Of a DNA stretch of 64,000 nucleotides, positions 35,454-44,745 are shown in pieces. The first letter of the stretch is position 1; every line of letters starts with the position of its first letter. The notes beneath the pieces were generated by a model, which did no database searches, was not told the DNA's origin, and saw nothing but the letters and a program-made list of their open reading frames with translations. This DNA is from an uncultured Mucilaginibacter sp. (GTDB lineage Bacteria > Bacteroidota > Bacteroidia > Sphingobacteriales > Sphingobacteriaceae): the NCBI RefSeq assembly GCF_946479965.1, contig NZ_CAMLHX010000004.1, forward strand, positions 69,211-133,210. Direction: 5' to 3'. A program made the translations under genes and the position numbers.

Positions 35454-38252
35454 ATGGATTATCAATTTAAGGATATAGAGCAAAAGTGGCAGCAATTTTG
35501 GGCCGATAACGGCACATTTAAGGCTGAAAATAACAGCGAAAAACCCAAGTATTACGTACTGGATATGTTTCCCTACCCATCAGGCGCGGGCTTACACGTG
35601 GGGCACCCACTGGGTTATATTGCTTCGGATATTTTTTCGAGATATAAACGCCTGCGCGGCTTTAACGTTTTGCACCCAATGGGGTATGATTCCTTTGGCT
35701 TACCTGCCGAGCAATACGCCATACAAACAGGGCAGCATCCCGCGGTAACTACCGAGGCTAATATTGCTACTTACCGTCGCCAGCTTGACCAGATAGGTTT
35801 TTCATACGACTGGAGCCGAGAGGTACGCACTAGCTCGCCCGATTATTACAAATGGACGCAGTGGATCTTTATGCAGCTGTTTAACAGTTGGTATAATAAA
35901 ACTGCTGATAAGGCTGAATCTATTAATACATTGGTTGCTCATTTTGAACAAAACGGATCTGCCGGGGTTGACGCTGTTTGTGATGATGAAGTTTTAAGCT
36001 TTACCGCTGATGAGTGGAAAGCGTTTGATAACCGTACGAAACAAGAAGAACTTTTAAAATACCGCCTAACCTACCTGCGCGAAAGCACCGTTAACTGGTG
36101 CGCTGCATTAGGTACCGTATTGGCCAATGACGAAGTAAAAGACGGCTTTAGTGAACGCGGCGGCTACCCGGTTGAGCAAAAGAAAATGATGCAGTGGAGC
36201 ATGCGTATTACCGCCTATGCCGATAGATTACTGCAAGGTTTAGACACCATTGACTGGCCCGAGCCTTTAAAAGAAATGCAACGCAACTGGATAGGGAAGA
36301 GCGTTGGTGCTTCTGTAAGGTTTCCGATTGAGAGTCAAGAAGCAAGAATCAAGAGTCAAGACTTTATAGAGGTTTTTACTACCCGTGTTGATACCATTTT
36401 CGGGGTTACATTTTTGGTGATAGCGCCGGAGCACGAGTTGGTGGCAGAGCTAACAATGCCTGAGCAAAAGGCTGAGATTGAGGCCTACATCATCCAAACC
36501 AAAAAGAAATCAGAGCTTGACCGTATGGCTGATGCTAAAACGGTTTCGGGCGCGTTTACGGGTAGCTACGTGCTTAACCCGCTTAACGGCGACCGCGTGC
36601 CGATTTACATTGCCGATTATGTTTTGGCAGGATACGGTACAGGAGCGGTAATGGCCGTACCAAGCGGCGATCAGCGGGATTATTTGTTTGCCAGGCATTT
36701 TAGCTTGCCTATTATACCGATACTGGATACACAAAATATTGTTGATGAAGCCGACCCTACCAAAGAAGGTAAATACATCAACTCTGATTTTATAAACGGA
36801 TTAACCTACAAAGAAGCCACCGCCGCAACCGTTGCCAAATTGGACGAGTTGGGTGCAGGCAGGGCAAAAGTAAACTTCAGGATGCGCGATGCCATTTTTG
36901 GCCGTCAGCGTTATTGGGGCGAACCTGTGCCGGTTTATTTTAAGGATGGCTTGCCGCATTTAATAAGCGAGCAGGAATTGCCATTATTATTGCCAGAAAT
37001 TGATAAATATCTACCTACAGAAACCGGAGAACCACCTTTGGCCAGGGCTGAGGGTTGGAAACACCCTGAAGGGGAATACGAACTAAGCACCATGCCTGGT
37101 TGGGCCGGCAGCAGTTGGTACTGGTACCGCTATATGGATGCGCAAAATGACAGTGACTTCGCATCAAAAGAAGCTATTGAATACTGGAAAGACGTTGACC
37201 TGTACATCGGCGGAAGCGAACACGCTACCGGACACTTATTATACAGCCGCTTTTGGAACAAGTTTTTAAAAGACATTGGCAAAGTTGGAGAGGAAGAACC
37301 TTTTAAAAAGCTGATCAATCAAGGGATGATACAGGGGCGGAGCAACTTTGTATATCGCCTGATAGATGAGGAAGGCCGCGGCACTAATACTTTTGTATCG
37401 CACGGTTTGATCAATGACTACAACACCTCTCCTATTCACGTTGATGTGAATATTGTAGAGAACGACACATTGAATCTTGAAAAATTCAAAGCATGGCGCG
37501 ATGATTTTGCCAATGCCGAATTTATACTGGAAGGTGGCAAATACATCTGCGGCGTCGAGGTAGAGAAAATGTCTAAATCTAAGTTCAATGTGGTGAACCC
37601 CGACGATTTGATTGCCCGTTATGGTGCTGACACCCTGCGTATGTACGAGATGTTTTTAGGTCCGCTGGAGCAAAGCAAACCATGGAACACCAACGGTATT
37701 GAGGGCGTATTTAAGTTCCTGCGTAAATTCTGGCGTTTGTTCCATAACGATGCATGGGAGTTCAGCGTATCAGATGCCGAACCAACAAAAGCCGAGTTAA
37801 AATCATTGCATAAGATCATCCGCAAGGTGGAAGAAGATATAGAGCGTTTTTCGTTCAACACCTCAGTTTCCAGCTTTATGATCGCTGTAAATGAACTGAC
37901 TGACCTTAAATGCAACAAACGCGCTATTTTGCAGGACCTGGTTATTGTGTTGTCGCCTTACGCGCCGCACATTTGCGAGGAACTGTGGATACTATTGGGC
38001 AATACTGCCGGAGCGTTATCCTACGCCAGCTATCCTAAATTTAACTCTGCTTATTTGGTGGAGGATGATTTTGCTTACCCAATTTCCATTAACGGTAAAA
38101 CAAAAATGAACTTGAGCATACCGCTTAGCATGGAGCCAAAAGATGTGGAAGCGTTTGTATTAGCTAATGCCGATGTGCAACGTTACCTTGATGGCAAACA
38201 GCCTAAAAAGGTTATTGTGGTTAAGGGCAGGATCGTCAATATGGTGGTTTAG
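35454..38252 (+). CDS. leuS: Leucine-tRNA ligase
   Basis: Class I synthetase, 932 residues. The HIGH motif appears as [14 protein letters not shown] near residue 42 and the KMSKS motif as [14 protein letters not shown] near 705. The editing (CP1) domain contains [13 protein letters not shown] and [16 protein letters not shown], which is the deacylation site. Residues 293-303 ([11 protein letters not shown]), just before the editing domain motif, are encoded by a heptad word repeat and look like a recent in-frame insertion. Everything else is collinear with bacterial LeuRS. Terminator follows. Confidence 0.96.
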   Translation: MDYQFKDIEQKWQQFWADNGTFKAENNSEKPKYYVLDMFPYPSGAGLHVGHPLGYIASDIFSRYKRLRGFNVLHPMGYDSFGLPAEQYAIQTGQHPAVTTEANIATYRRQLDQIGFSYDWSREVRTSSPDYYKWTQWIFMQLFNSWYNKTADKAESINTLVAHFEQNGSAGVDAVCDDEVLSFTADEWKAFDNRTKQEELLKYRLTYLRESTVNWCAALGTVLANDEVKDGFSERGGYPVEQKKMMQWSMRITAYADRLLQGLDTIDWPEPLKEMQRNWIGKSVGASVRFPIESQEARIKSQDFIEVFTTRVDTIFGVTFLVIAPEHELVAELTMPEQKAEIEAYIIQTKKKSELDRMADAKTVSGAFTGSYVLNPLNGDRVPIYIADYVLAGYGTGAVMAVPSGDQRDYLFARHFSLPIIPILDTQNIVDEADPTKEGKYINSDFINGLTYKEATAATVAKLDELGAGRAKVNFRMRDAIFGRQRYWGEPVPVYFKDGLPHLISEQELPLLLPEIDKYLPTETGEPPLARAEGWKHPEGEYELSTMPGWAGSSWYWYRYMDAQNDSDFASKEAIEYWKDVDLYIGGSEHATGHLLYSRFWNKFLKDIGKVGEEEPFKKLINQGMIQGRSNFVYRLIDEEGRGTNTFVSHGLINDYNTSPIHVDVNIVENDTLNLEKFKAWRDDFANAEFILEGGKYICGVEVEKMSKSKFNVVNPDDLIARYGADTLRMYEMFLGPLEQSKPWNTNGIEGVFKFLRKFWRLFHNDAWEFSVSDAEPTKAELKSLHKIIRKVEEDIERFSFNTSVSSFMIAVNELTDLKCNKRAILQDLVIVLSPYAPHICEELWILLGNTAGALSYASYPKFNSAYLVEDDFAYPISINGKTKMNLSIPLSMEPKDVEAFVLANADVQRYLDGKQPKKVIVVKGRIVNMVV
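36331..36362 (+). repeat. Heptad word repeat inside leuS
   Basis: Degenerate 7-nt words AGAGTCA, AGAAGCA, AGAATCA, AGAGTCA, then AGAC. It is in frame and encodes residues 293-303 of LeuRS. Unlike the intergenic elements only one arm is present. Confidence 0.8.
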
Positions 38253-38278
38253 TTTATCACTACTTCCTATAAAGTTAG

Positions 38279-38316
38279 TACCGCACCATACAACAATTTG
38301 GTGCGGTATTTTTATC
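38279..38316 (+). terminator. Terminator after leuS
   Basis: TACCGCACCA / TGGTGCGGTA, a perfect 10-bp stem with a 10-nt loop, followed by TTTTTATCTTTA. The tail TATCTTTA also resembles a -7 box and may serve the next gene. Confidence 0.9.
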
Positions 38317-38349
38317 TTTAGTCACACCAATTTCAAACACCATAAGATT

Positions 38350-39420
38350 TTGACCCGACTAAAATATATCATCGCGGCTGTAGCCGTCTTGCTGCAAACC
38401 ACCATCCTCCTTGCCCAAGTTCCGACATATCCGCCTGTAGAGCAGGTAGCTAAGGACTTTAAAGCATTACTGCAACGCCCGTTGGTTGATGCAAAGCCGT
38501 CGTTTACTGTTACCACCACAGACAGCATGCAGGTAGAAAAAGGCAGCATTTATACCGAGGCTACCGAGAAGATGCCCGTTGTAATTTATAAGCCTGTTAT
38601 AAAAGGGCAAACCAAATTTCCGGTGGTTATTTTTCTGCATGGCACGGGTGGTAACAAAGATGCCGGCGAGGTTAAAGCAGTGTTACTGCCTTTGGTTAAA
38701 CGAGGTATTATGGCAGTATCTATTGATGCCCGTTACCACGGCGATCGCATACCCGGCGGGGCGCACCGCAGTCAGGAATATGTGGAGGCGGCTTATCAGG
38801 CCTGGAAAACCAATGATGCCACGCGCCATGCCTACCCATTTTTGTATGATACCTCTTACGACCTGCTTCGGCTGGTTGATTACCTGGTTACCCGGCCGGA
38901 TGTAAATGCCGAGCGTATTGGCATGGGCGGCATATCAATGGGTGGGATAGAAACTTACATGGCAGCGGCCGTTGATCCGCGGATTAAAGTTGTTGTATTA
39001 GGCATAGCAGCGCAAAGCTTTAAATGGATTTTGGATAACAACCAATGGCAGGGCCGCGCCGGCACCATAAACGATGCCCACAAAAAGGCCGCTAAAGATA
39101 TTGGCGATACCGACCTTAGCTCCGCCAATGTAAAAGCTGTTTGGGACAAAATATTGCCGGGCGTTACGGATGAGTTTGACTGCCCTTCGCTGCTGCGCCT
39201 TATCGCCCCGCGCCCTTTACTTATACTGAGTAAGGATAAAGATCCAAACAACCCTTATGGTGGTGCGCAGGTAGCTTTTGTGGCTGCAACTAATGCTTAT
39301 AAACAAAAAAACGCAAGCGCCAATCTTAACATTGTTGTTCAACCCAACCTTGCACACGTATTTAATGCCCAGGACAACTGGCTCACTGTTGAGTGGTTTT
39401 CGCGCTGGCTCTTAAAATAA
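38350..39420 (+). CDS. Exported alpha/beta hydrolase (esterase-like)
   Basis: A 356-residue alpha/beta-hydrolase. The open frame extends upstream into leuS, but a TTG at 38350 gives a clean signal peptide (RLKYIIAAVAVLLQTTILLAQ) right after the leuS terminator, so I use it. The oxyanion loop is FLHGTGGNKD near 97, the nucleophile Ser is in GISMGGIETY near 195, and the His is in NLAHVFN near 335; the acid is probably in the SKDKDPNN region. It resembles acetyl-xylan-esterase/dienelactone-hydrolase-like enzymes; substrate unknown. Start codon uncertain. Confidence 0.8.
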   Translation: MTRLKYIIAAVAVLLQTTILLAQVPTYPPVEQVAKDFKALLQRPLVDAKPSFTVTTTDSMQVEKGSIYTEATEKMPVVIYKPVIKGQTKFPVVIFLHGTGGNKDAGEVKAVLLPLVKRGIMAVSIDARYHGDRIPGGAHRSQEYVEAAYQAWKTNDATRHAYPFLYDTSYDLLRLVDYLVTRPDVNAERIGMGGISMGGIETYMAAAVDPRIKVVVLGIAAQSFKWILDNNQWQGRAGTINDAHKKAAKDIGDTDLSSANVKAVWDKILPGVTDEFDCPSLLRLIAPRPLLILSKDKDPNNPYGGAQVAFVAATNAYKQKNASANLNIVVQPNLAHVFNAQDNWLTVEWFSRWLLK

Positions 39421-39439
39421 ATATCCGATATCGTTCACA

Positions 39440-39473
39440 AAATAAGCCCCGAAATTCGGGGCTTATTTGTTTT
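39440..39473. terminator. Bidirectional terminator after the hydrolase gene
   Basis: AATAAGCCCCGAA / TTCGGGGCTTATT stem with flanking A and T runs. It also abuts the stop codon of the convergent Pro-rich gene. Confidence 0.9.
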
Positions 39474-39891
39474 ATGACCTTGGCGCTGCACCCGGTGTTG
39501 GCGTCGGCGTCGCTCCCGGCGAAACAGGATTAGGTGTTACCGGCATTGGTGCGGGCGTTGGCGTTACTCCCGGTGTTACAGGGTTCGGCGTTGCTTCCGG
39601 CATTGGTGTAGGCGTTGGTGTTACTCCCGGTGTTACAGGGTTTGGCGTTGCTCCCGGCATTGGCGTTGGTGCTGGTACTGTATTAGGATAAGGTACCGGG
39701 TTAGGCGTAACCTGTGGCGGCAACGGATTCACCTTTCCGGGTTTTGGTTTTTTAACCTCACCGGGTATGGTATCAGTGGTTGCGCTTACATGTGGCCTGC
39801 TTAATTTCACATCCGGTTTAGCGGCTATCGCGCCGGCTGCCAACATTGCCGACACGGCTAATGCTGCTGCTATCGCACTTATCTTTTTCAT
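39472..39891 (-). CDS. Exported Pro/Thr-rich repeat protein
   Basis: A 139-residue protein: signal peptide at residues 1-24 (AAALAVSAMLAAGAIAA), a basic linker (GEVKKPKPGKVNPLPPQ), then imperfect 19-residue repeats (ATPNPVTPGVTPTPTPMPE) to the C-terminus. No folded domain is evident. It could be a wall-spanning spacer or an unstructured secreted peptide. AAAGGAAATAAA precedes the ATG. The plus strand across the repeat is also open and encodes Gly/Val repeats, which is a compositional shadow. Confidence 0.7.
   Translation of the reverse strand: MKKISAIAAALAVSAMLAAGAIAAKPDVKLSRPHVSATTDTIPGEVKKPKPGKVNPLPPQVTPNPVPYPNTVPAPTPMPGATPNPVTPGVTPTPTPMPEATPNPVTPGVTPTPAPMPVTPNPVSPGATPTPTPGAAPRS
39490..39711 (-). 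repeat. Tandem 57-bp coding repeats
   Basis: Three good units and one degenerate unit encoding the ATPNPVTPGVTPTP-type 19-mers of the Pro-rich protein; DNA units are highly similar, suggesting recent slippage or unequal exchange. Confidence 0.8.
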
Positions 39892-40033
39892 TTTATTTCC
39901 TTTCGTTTAAATATTTTAACCTAATATTTAACATATTGCCTTTGACATGGTTTCTGCTATTTTATTTTTTAATAAAACATCGGGATTATGACCCTCCCTA
40001 GCAAATTGACAAGATGATCCTCAAACTCCTTAT

Positions 40034-40065
40034 AAAAAAAACGCCCCAATTTTCATCAGGGCGCT
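40034..40065 (-). terminator. Terminator of the GLPGLI operon
   Basis: Minus-strand stem CGCCC / GGGCG followed by eight T residues, 27 bp after the GLPGLI stop. Confidence 0.75.
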
Positions 40066-40091
40066 ACATTATATGGTTTAGGTGGATATGG

Positions 40092-40859
40092 TTATAACAA
40101 AAATGCTTTATAATATAGGGGTTTGTATCCGGGGCTTACCTGTTTCATAAACTCATCAATCAGTGCACGGTAGGTTTTATTATTTACCGCTTTCCCTTTT
40201 TTAGGGGCTGCTATCTGATTTTGCGGCACAGCGGCATCTGTAACTTTTGTCGCGGTCCAGATGATGTTCTCGTGCGGAAGGGCTGCCATCAATATCATTC
40301 CCGGCAATCCACTGAACAACTCAGGCCCGCCGGATACCGGTATTTTTTCGGCGTAAAAAGCCACTACATAAATAGAATCTAAAATTAGCGCGTTTGCCCT
40401 TCGACATGAGTAACCTGCTATATCGCGGGTTTCGTCGGTAATTTTCCAATCTATTTTACGGGTACTATCTGTAAGCAGTATCTTATCGCCGTAAACATCT
40501 TTTTCAGAAACAGCCGTGCTCTTCTCCAGATCGCTGTAGATGGTGTTTATCTGCTCGCTTATAACAACGCTGTTTCCTGATCCATTTTCCGGCGGAATTG
40601 GTGTAAACAAAGTTTTATTATCACCAAATTTAAGTGTGCTTTTTAACACCCTGAACTGCGGCTGTTTTCTAATCGCTTCGTAAGCCGGTTTCATGTAATA
40701 CTCATTCTCTTTGGTTATGAGGCGTGGCATTATAGCGTAAATGTTCGAGCTTTTATCATACTCTACAGTGCCCGATGTAGTGAACCGAGCATTTTGCGCA
40801 TAACAAAAGTTGCCTGCTATAACTAAAAGTATTGTGATGCTTTTTATAAATGTCTTCAT
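40092..40859 (-). CDS. GLPGLI-family exported protein
   Basis: A 255-residue exported protein with signal peptide at residues 1-21 (ILLVIAGNFCYA). The defining motif appears as FSGLPGMILMA near residue 190. Other family features are ITDETRDIAGYSCRRAN and VVAFYAEKIPVSGGPE. Family members are exported, of unknown function, and often coded beside outer-membrane beta-barrel proteins, as here (4-bp gap). A role in assembly or cargo handling of that partner is a guess. Confidence 0.92.
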   Translation of the reverse strand: MKTFIKSITILLVIAGNFCYAQNARFTTSGTVEYDKSSNIYAIMPRLITKENEYYMKPAYEAIRKQPQFRVLKSTLKFGDNKTLFTPIPPENGSGNSVVISEQINTIYSDLEKSTAVSEKDVYGDKILLTDSTRKIDWKITDETRDIAGYSCRRANALILDSIYVVAFYAEKIPVSGGPELFSGLPGMILMAALPHENIIWTATKVTDAAVPQNQIAAPKKGKAVNNKTYRALIDEFMKQVSPGYKPLYYKAFLL

Positions 40860-40863
40860 TGTA

Positions 40864-43647
40864 TTATTTTTTTGGAGCCGCGCCCATTTTAGAAAAATCC
40901 CAGATTACAGAAAGCATGAAAAATCTTTTGATGGTAGTGTAAGTATTTTGTGTGATCCTCGATCCGTTGGTGCCTCTGCTAAAGCCATTGTTTTGATTCA
41001 ATACGTCGTTTAACGTCGCCGTTAGTTTCAGGCTTTTATCTTTCAATAAGGTTTTATTTATAGTGGCGTTCCATATAAACGTGGTGTTGCTTTGGTCAAA
41101 AGTTTGCGTTTTGCTGGTGTAATTATAGCTCATGTCAGATGTGATCTGGAAATCGGCGGGCAAATACCAACCCAGGTAAGCGTTGCCATTAATTCTGTAG
41201 CCGTTGTTGTTAATATTTTGCTGTAAAGATGTTTTACTGATGTTATAACTTGGCCCACCATATAAATAGATGTCATATTTCTTAGCCTCGTATTTACTAA
41301 AGCTTAGATAAGGTGAGAAAGATGAGCCATTTGTTGTATTCAACACATTATTAACCATATTATAATTTACGTTTTTACTAATGCTTGAGCCTAACGTAAC
41401 ATTTATACCGAGTAATTTACGGCTTGCTTCGGCGGTTAAGCTATAGTTATAAGGTGTTTGGCCAATATTAACAGATTGAATGGTACTCTTACCGTTTGCA
41501 TCTGTTGTGTTGTTACTAACAATCTGGTTGGTGATAAATGAATAGTTGCCTGATAAATAAAACTGTTGTCCGCTTAAGGCTTTATAACTGGTATAGTAAA
41601 CGTTGAAATTGTTTCTGAAAGATGGTTTCAGATCAGGGTTACCTACAACCTGGTTTAGTGGGTCATTGTTATTACGTATAGGTTGTAATTGGGATAATGA
41701 TGGCTGAGTAGTTGAACCATTATAGCCTACCCTGAAACTTGACTGCGTACCCAGGCGATATTGATAGGTCATTTGCGGCATCCAGTTAATAAAATGGCGT
41801 TCATATCTTTTAGCCGTTAACTCATTTATCTGTTTAAACTGTACGTCAGACGCCCTGGTGCCAAAATTCAGTGTGGTTTTTCCTTTAACATAATTAAGGA
41901 TGGCACCTGCCTGATGAGCCAGTTGATTAAGTGTGAAATTGTTACTAAATGTTGGATCCAACTGATCATACTGACCGCTGCCTGATTTATTATAAGTACG
42001 CTGATCAGACTTCGCATCAGTAAGGGTTAAACCATAATTAAGCACCAAAGACAGCGCTTTAGTAAAGGGCTCTGAATAAGTAAAATTTGTATTAAACGTA
42101 TTGGTGTTACTTGTGGCAGGTTTATACTGATCCACCTGCTCATTGCTTTTAACGCCGGTAACAGGGTCATAGGTGTCTAAATTTGTATGTAAACTCCCCT
42201 TCTGAGTGCCCTTATCAATAGCGTTGCTAAACAACGCCGAGAATGTACGGCCCTTCTTTTTTAGCTTTTTTGTGTAAAACGCGCTCGCGTTCATCAGCCG
42301 CTGATCTGTCTCATTGATATTTGTGCGGGTTTGATAATTGAGGAGCTTGCTTGTGCCGGTATATCCAATATCTGTATTTGTTATATCTAAATAATCAGTC
42401 TGTTGCTTTGAATGTCTCAATGTGCCATCAACTACTATCTTCAAGGTAGCAGAGGTATCAATGGTCCATAAATAGGTAGCATCCAGCTTTTGTCTGTAAG
42501 CTGAGCGATTAAATTTTTGATCAGAACTACTGTTATTTACACGGTCGGGTAGATTATTCTGCGTTAATGTGTTGGCAGTACCATTTACATCTACCTGTCC
42601 AATTTTGTAGTTGGTGTTAATACTGTGCTTGTCTTTAGCCCATTTATTATCATAATGCGCCCCACCTGAAATTGCCGTAGGAATACCCCGTCCATCATAA
42701 GACAGATCGTTTCCACCACCTGATATCATAATTCCGCCACCGTCCATTACGGTAACGTTGCCACCATCCCCAAACTTCTGTGCGTCATCTGATCCCAAAC
42801 TTGTTTTACCGGTATTGGCTGCAATGCCATAAACGGCAAATTTCTCCTTCCCCTGAAATTTATTAAAACCTACCTGACCGGTGTAAAAATCGTTATTACC
42901 TATACCGCCGTATAGCTTACCAAAATAGCCGTTTTTTTTATCCTCGCGTAAAACCACGTTCATGGTGCGGGTTTTCTGCCCGTCATCAATACCGGTAAAG
43001 GTAGCCTGGTCGCTCTTTTTGTCGTACATCTGTACCTCCTTTACCATGTCGGCTCTCAGGTTTTTGGTAACTAAGGTCGGGTCATCGCCAAAAAACTCTT
43101 CCCCATCAACCAAAAACTTGCTTACTGTTTGTCCGTTGGCGGTTACTTTACCGTCTTTATCTACCTGTATCCCAGGGAATTGTTTTATCAGGTCCTCCAC
43201 CTTGGCATTAGGCTGCACCACATAGGCCGAGGCGTTAAATACAGTGGTATCACCTTTAATTTTTATAGCTGTTGGCGTGGCCTTTATAACAATGTCCTGC
43301 AATATTTTTGATTTGAGCAGCATTTTGATCTTGCCAAAATCTTGCGTAGGGTTGGCGGCACTTAGCGTGAAAGAATCTGAATAATCTGCATACTCCGGGT
43401 AAGTTATGAGAATGAGATATTTACCTGCCGGCAAATTGTTTATTGCGAATTTTCCTTCCTGGTCGGCACGGGTAAACTTAACCATTATGGAGTCCTTTGC
43501 GCGCAAAACAAGCGCCGCTGCATTATGTAATTTGCTTGCAGCAGCGGTATCGGCCACACTACCTTTTACAGAAAAAGCATTTTGAGCTTTAGACGAAAAA
43601 GAGAGCAGCAGCAGAAAAGAAAAAATTGTGTAAAGTATAAGTTTCAT
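40864..43647 (-). CDS. Outer-membrane beta-barrel protein with carboxypeptidase-like N-terminal domain
   Basis: A 927-residue TonB-receptor-like protein. Signal peptide at residues 1-21 (FLLLLSFSSKAQ). A carboxypeptidase-regulatory-like beta-sandwich follows (about 25-110, EGKFAINNLPAGKYLI). A plug-like segment comes next (VEDLIKQFPGIQVDKDGKVTANG, FLVDGEEFFGDDP), then a long barrel rich in alternating Tyr/Asn strands, ending in the aromatic strand FFMLSVIWDFSKMG. There is no SusD partner, so it is not a classical SusCD pair. It is the first gene of an operon with the GLPGLI protein. TATATTCG upstream may be its -7 box. Confidence 0.88.
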   Translation of the reverse strand: MKLILYTIFSFLLLLSFSSKAQNAFSVKGSVADTAAASKLHNAAALVLRAKDSIMVKFTRADQEGKFAINNLPAGKYLILITYPEYADYSDSFTLSAANPTQDFGKIKMLLKSKILQDIVIKATPTAIKIKGDTTVFNASAYVVQPNAKVEDLIKQFPGIQVDKDGKVTANGQTVSKFLVDGEEFFGDDPTLVTKNLRADMVKEVQMYDKKSDQATFTGIDDGQKTRTMNVVLREDKKNGYFGKLYGGIGNNDFYTGQVGFNKFQGKEKFAVYGIAANTGKTSLGSDDAQKFGDGGNVTVMDGGGIMISGGGNDLSYDGRGIPTAISGGAHYDNKWAKDKHSINTNYKIGQVDVNGTANTLTQNNLPDRVNNSSSDQKFNRSAYRQKLDATYLWTIDTSATLKIVVDGTLRHSKQQTDYLDITNTDIGYTGTSKLLNYQTRTNINETDQRLMNASAFYTKKLKKKGRTFSALFSNAIDKGTQKGSLHTNLDTYDPVTGVKSNEQVDQYKPATSNTNTFNTNFTYSEPFTKALSLVLNYGLTLTDAKSDQRTYNKSGSGQYDQLDPTFSNNFTLNQLAHQAGAILNYVKGKTTLNFGTRASDVQFKQINELTAKRYERHFINWMPQMTYQYRLGTQSSFRVGYNGSTTQPSLSQLQPIRNNNDPLNQVVGNPDLKPSFRNNFNVYYTSYKALSGQQFYLSGNYSFITNQIVSNNTTDANGKSTIQSVNIGQTPYNYSLTAEASRKLLGINVTLGSSISKNVNYNMVNNVLNTTNGSSFSPYLSFSKYEAKKYDIYLYGGPSYNISKTSLQQNINNNGYRINGNAYLGWYLPADFQITSDMSYNYTSKTQTFDQSNTTFIWNATINKTLLKDKSLKLTATLNDVLNQNNGFSRGTNGSRITQNTYTTIKRFFMLSVIWDFSKMGAAPKK

Positions 43648-44034
43648 ATTAGGTTGTGGGTTGTACGAATATAACTAAGGTTTTAGGAAAATATTATGCG
43701 GGGCTTAGGTTTTAACATAAATTAACACAGTTTAACAGAATTTTTACAGTTGATATAAGGCTAAAAGTACCGCGGTAAGACGGAAAGTTTTAATAAGTGT
43801 TACGAATACACCGAAAAAAGGGATGAATTTTAAAGATGATCTGTGCAAACCCCATTTTCAATTAAATAACAAAGCCCCTAATGCAAATTTGTGCCACAAT
43901 GCTTCTTTTTATGACTGTCAGCTATTTACATATAATTTTACCAAATTTATTGTGCGGTTACGCAACAGCGCATGTACGGATATGATACAGTTTTTGAGCG
44001 GCGGGATCTTAGAAAAAAAGCGCAACTTTGTGAT
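43648..44034. other. 387-bp intergenic region, nothing recognised
   Basis: AT-rich gap between the divergent outer-membrane protein and methyltransferase genes. Open frames here (for example 43823-44059) have no family-like sequence. I see no tRNA, riboswitch or strong hairpin. Only the -7-like boxes next to each gene are supportable. Confidence 0.6.
44023..44030 (+). promoter_or_regulatory. -7-like box of the methyltransferase gene (CAACTTTG)
   Basis: One mismatch to TAnnTTTG, ending 4 nt before the ATG at 44035, the same spacing as at hisS and lipA. Confidence 0.45.
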
Positions 44035-44745
44035 ATGCCCCATGGAACATTGTTTTTGATCCCCGTGCCGCTTGCAGAAAACGCTGCGGCCAAAACATTC
44101 ACCCCTTACCTGGTTGATACCATAAACAGTATAAAGGAATATATAGTTGAAAACGAGAAGACCGCCCGCCGGTTTTTAAAGGAAGCGGGCCTTAAAACGC
44201 CACAAAGCGAGTTGGTAATCCACGATTACGGCAAGCATAACCGCGATAACATTAAAGATTTTTTTAAAGGTTTGCTCACAGGTAAAGATCTTCGCCTGAT
44301 GAGCGAGGCAGGCTGCCCCGGTATAGCTGATCCGGGAGCTGAAATAGTGGCAGCAGCGCACCAACGAGGCATAAAGGTAGTACCGCTAGTTGGGCCAAGT
44401 TCTATTTTGCTGGCGCTGATGGCCTCGGGTTTCAATGGACAAAGCTTTGCTTTCCAGGGATATTTGCCTATTGATAAGGCACTGCGATCAAAAAAGATAA
44501 AGGAACTGGAAAGTTTTGCCACACGGTTTGATCAAACCCAGCTGTTTATTGAAACACCATTCAGAAATAATACCCTCCTGGATGACATTGTAAAAACCGC
44601 GCAGCCTAAAACGCGCCTGTGTATTGCCTGCAATCTTACTGCTGCCGATGAGTTTGTGCAAACAAAAACCGTTGCCGATTGGCAAAAGCAAGTGCCCGAT
44701 CTGCATAAAAAACCAACCATTTTTATACTAGCACGTTCCTTATAA
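44035..44745 (+). CDS. RsmI-family SAM-dependent methyltransferase
   Basis: A 236-residue tetrapyrrole-methylase-fold enzyme. It starts MPHGTLFLIPVPL. The SAM-site segments are MSEAGCPGIADPGAEIV and VVPLVGPSSILLALMASGF, both very typical of RsmI/YraL, which 2'-O-methylates C1402 of 16S rRNA. The N-terminal region lacks the canonical glycine-rich loop wording, so it may be the second, shorter paralogue common in Bacteroidota rather than RsmI itself. The ATG at 44035 is used; upstream in-frame starts precede the promoter box. The monooxygenase GTG follows with no gap. Confidence 0.85.
   Translation: MPHGTLFLIPVPLAENAAAKTFTPYLVDTINSIKEYIVENEKTARRFLKEAGLKTPQSELVIHDYGKHNRDNIKDFFKGLLTGKDLRLMSEAGCPGIADPGAEIVAAAHQRGIKVVPLVGPSSILLALMASGFNGQSFAFQGYLPIDKALRSKKIKELESFATRFDQTQLFIETPFRNNTLLDDIVKTAQPKTRLCIACNLTAADEFVQTKTVADWQKQVPDLHKKPTIFILARSL

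Noticed and set aside
38167..38349. Upstream extension of the alpha/beta hydrolase into leuS
   Set aside because: It overlaps leuS in another frame and crosses its terminator; a TTG at 38350 gives a clean signal peptide.
39467..39691. Gly/Val-rich open frame on the plus strand with regular repeats
   Set aside because: It is the complement of the Pro/Thr repeats of the minus-strand gene, which has a proper signal peptide and ribosome site.
43823..44059. 78-residue open frame upstream of the methyltransferase
   Set aside because: No family resemblance, no ribosome site, and it overlaps the start of a well-supported gene in another frame.
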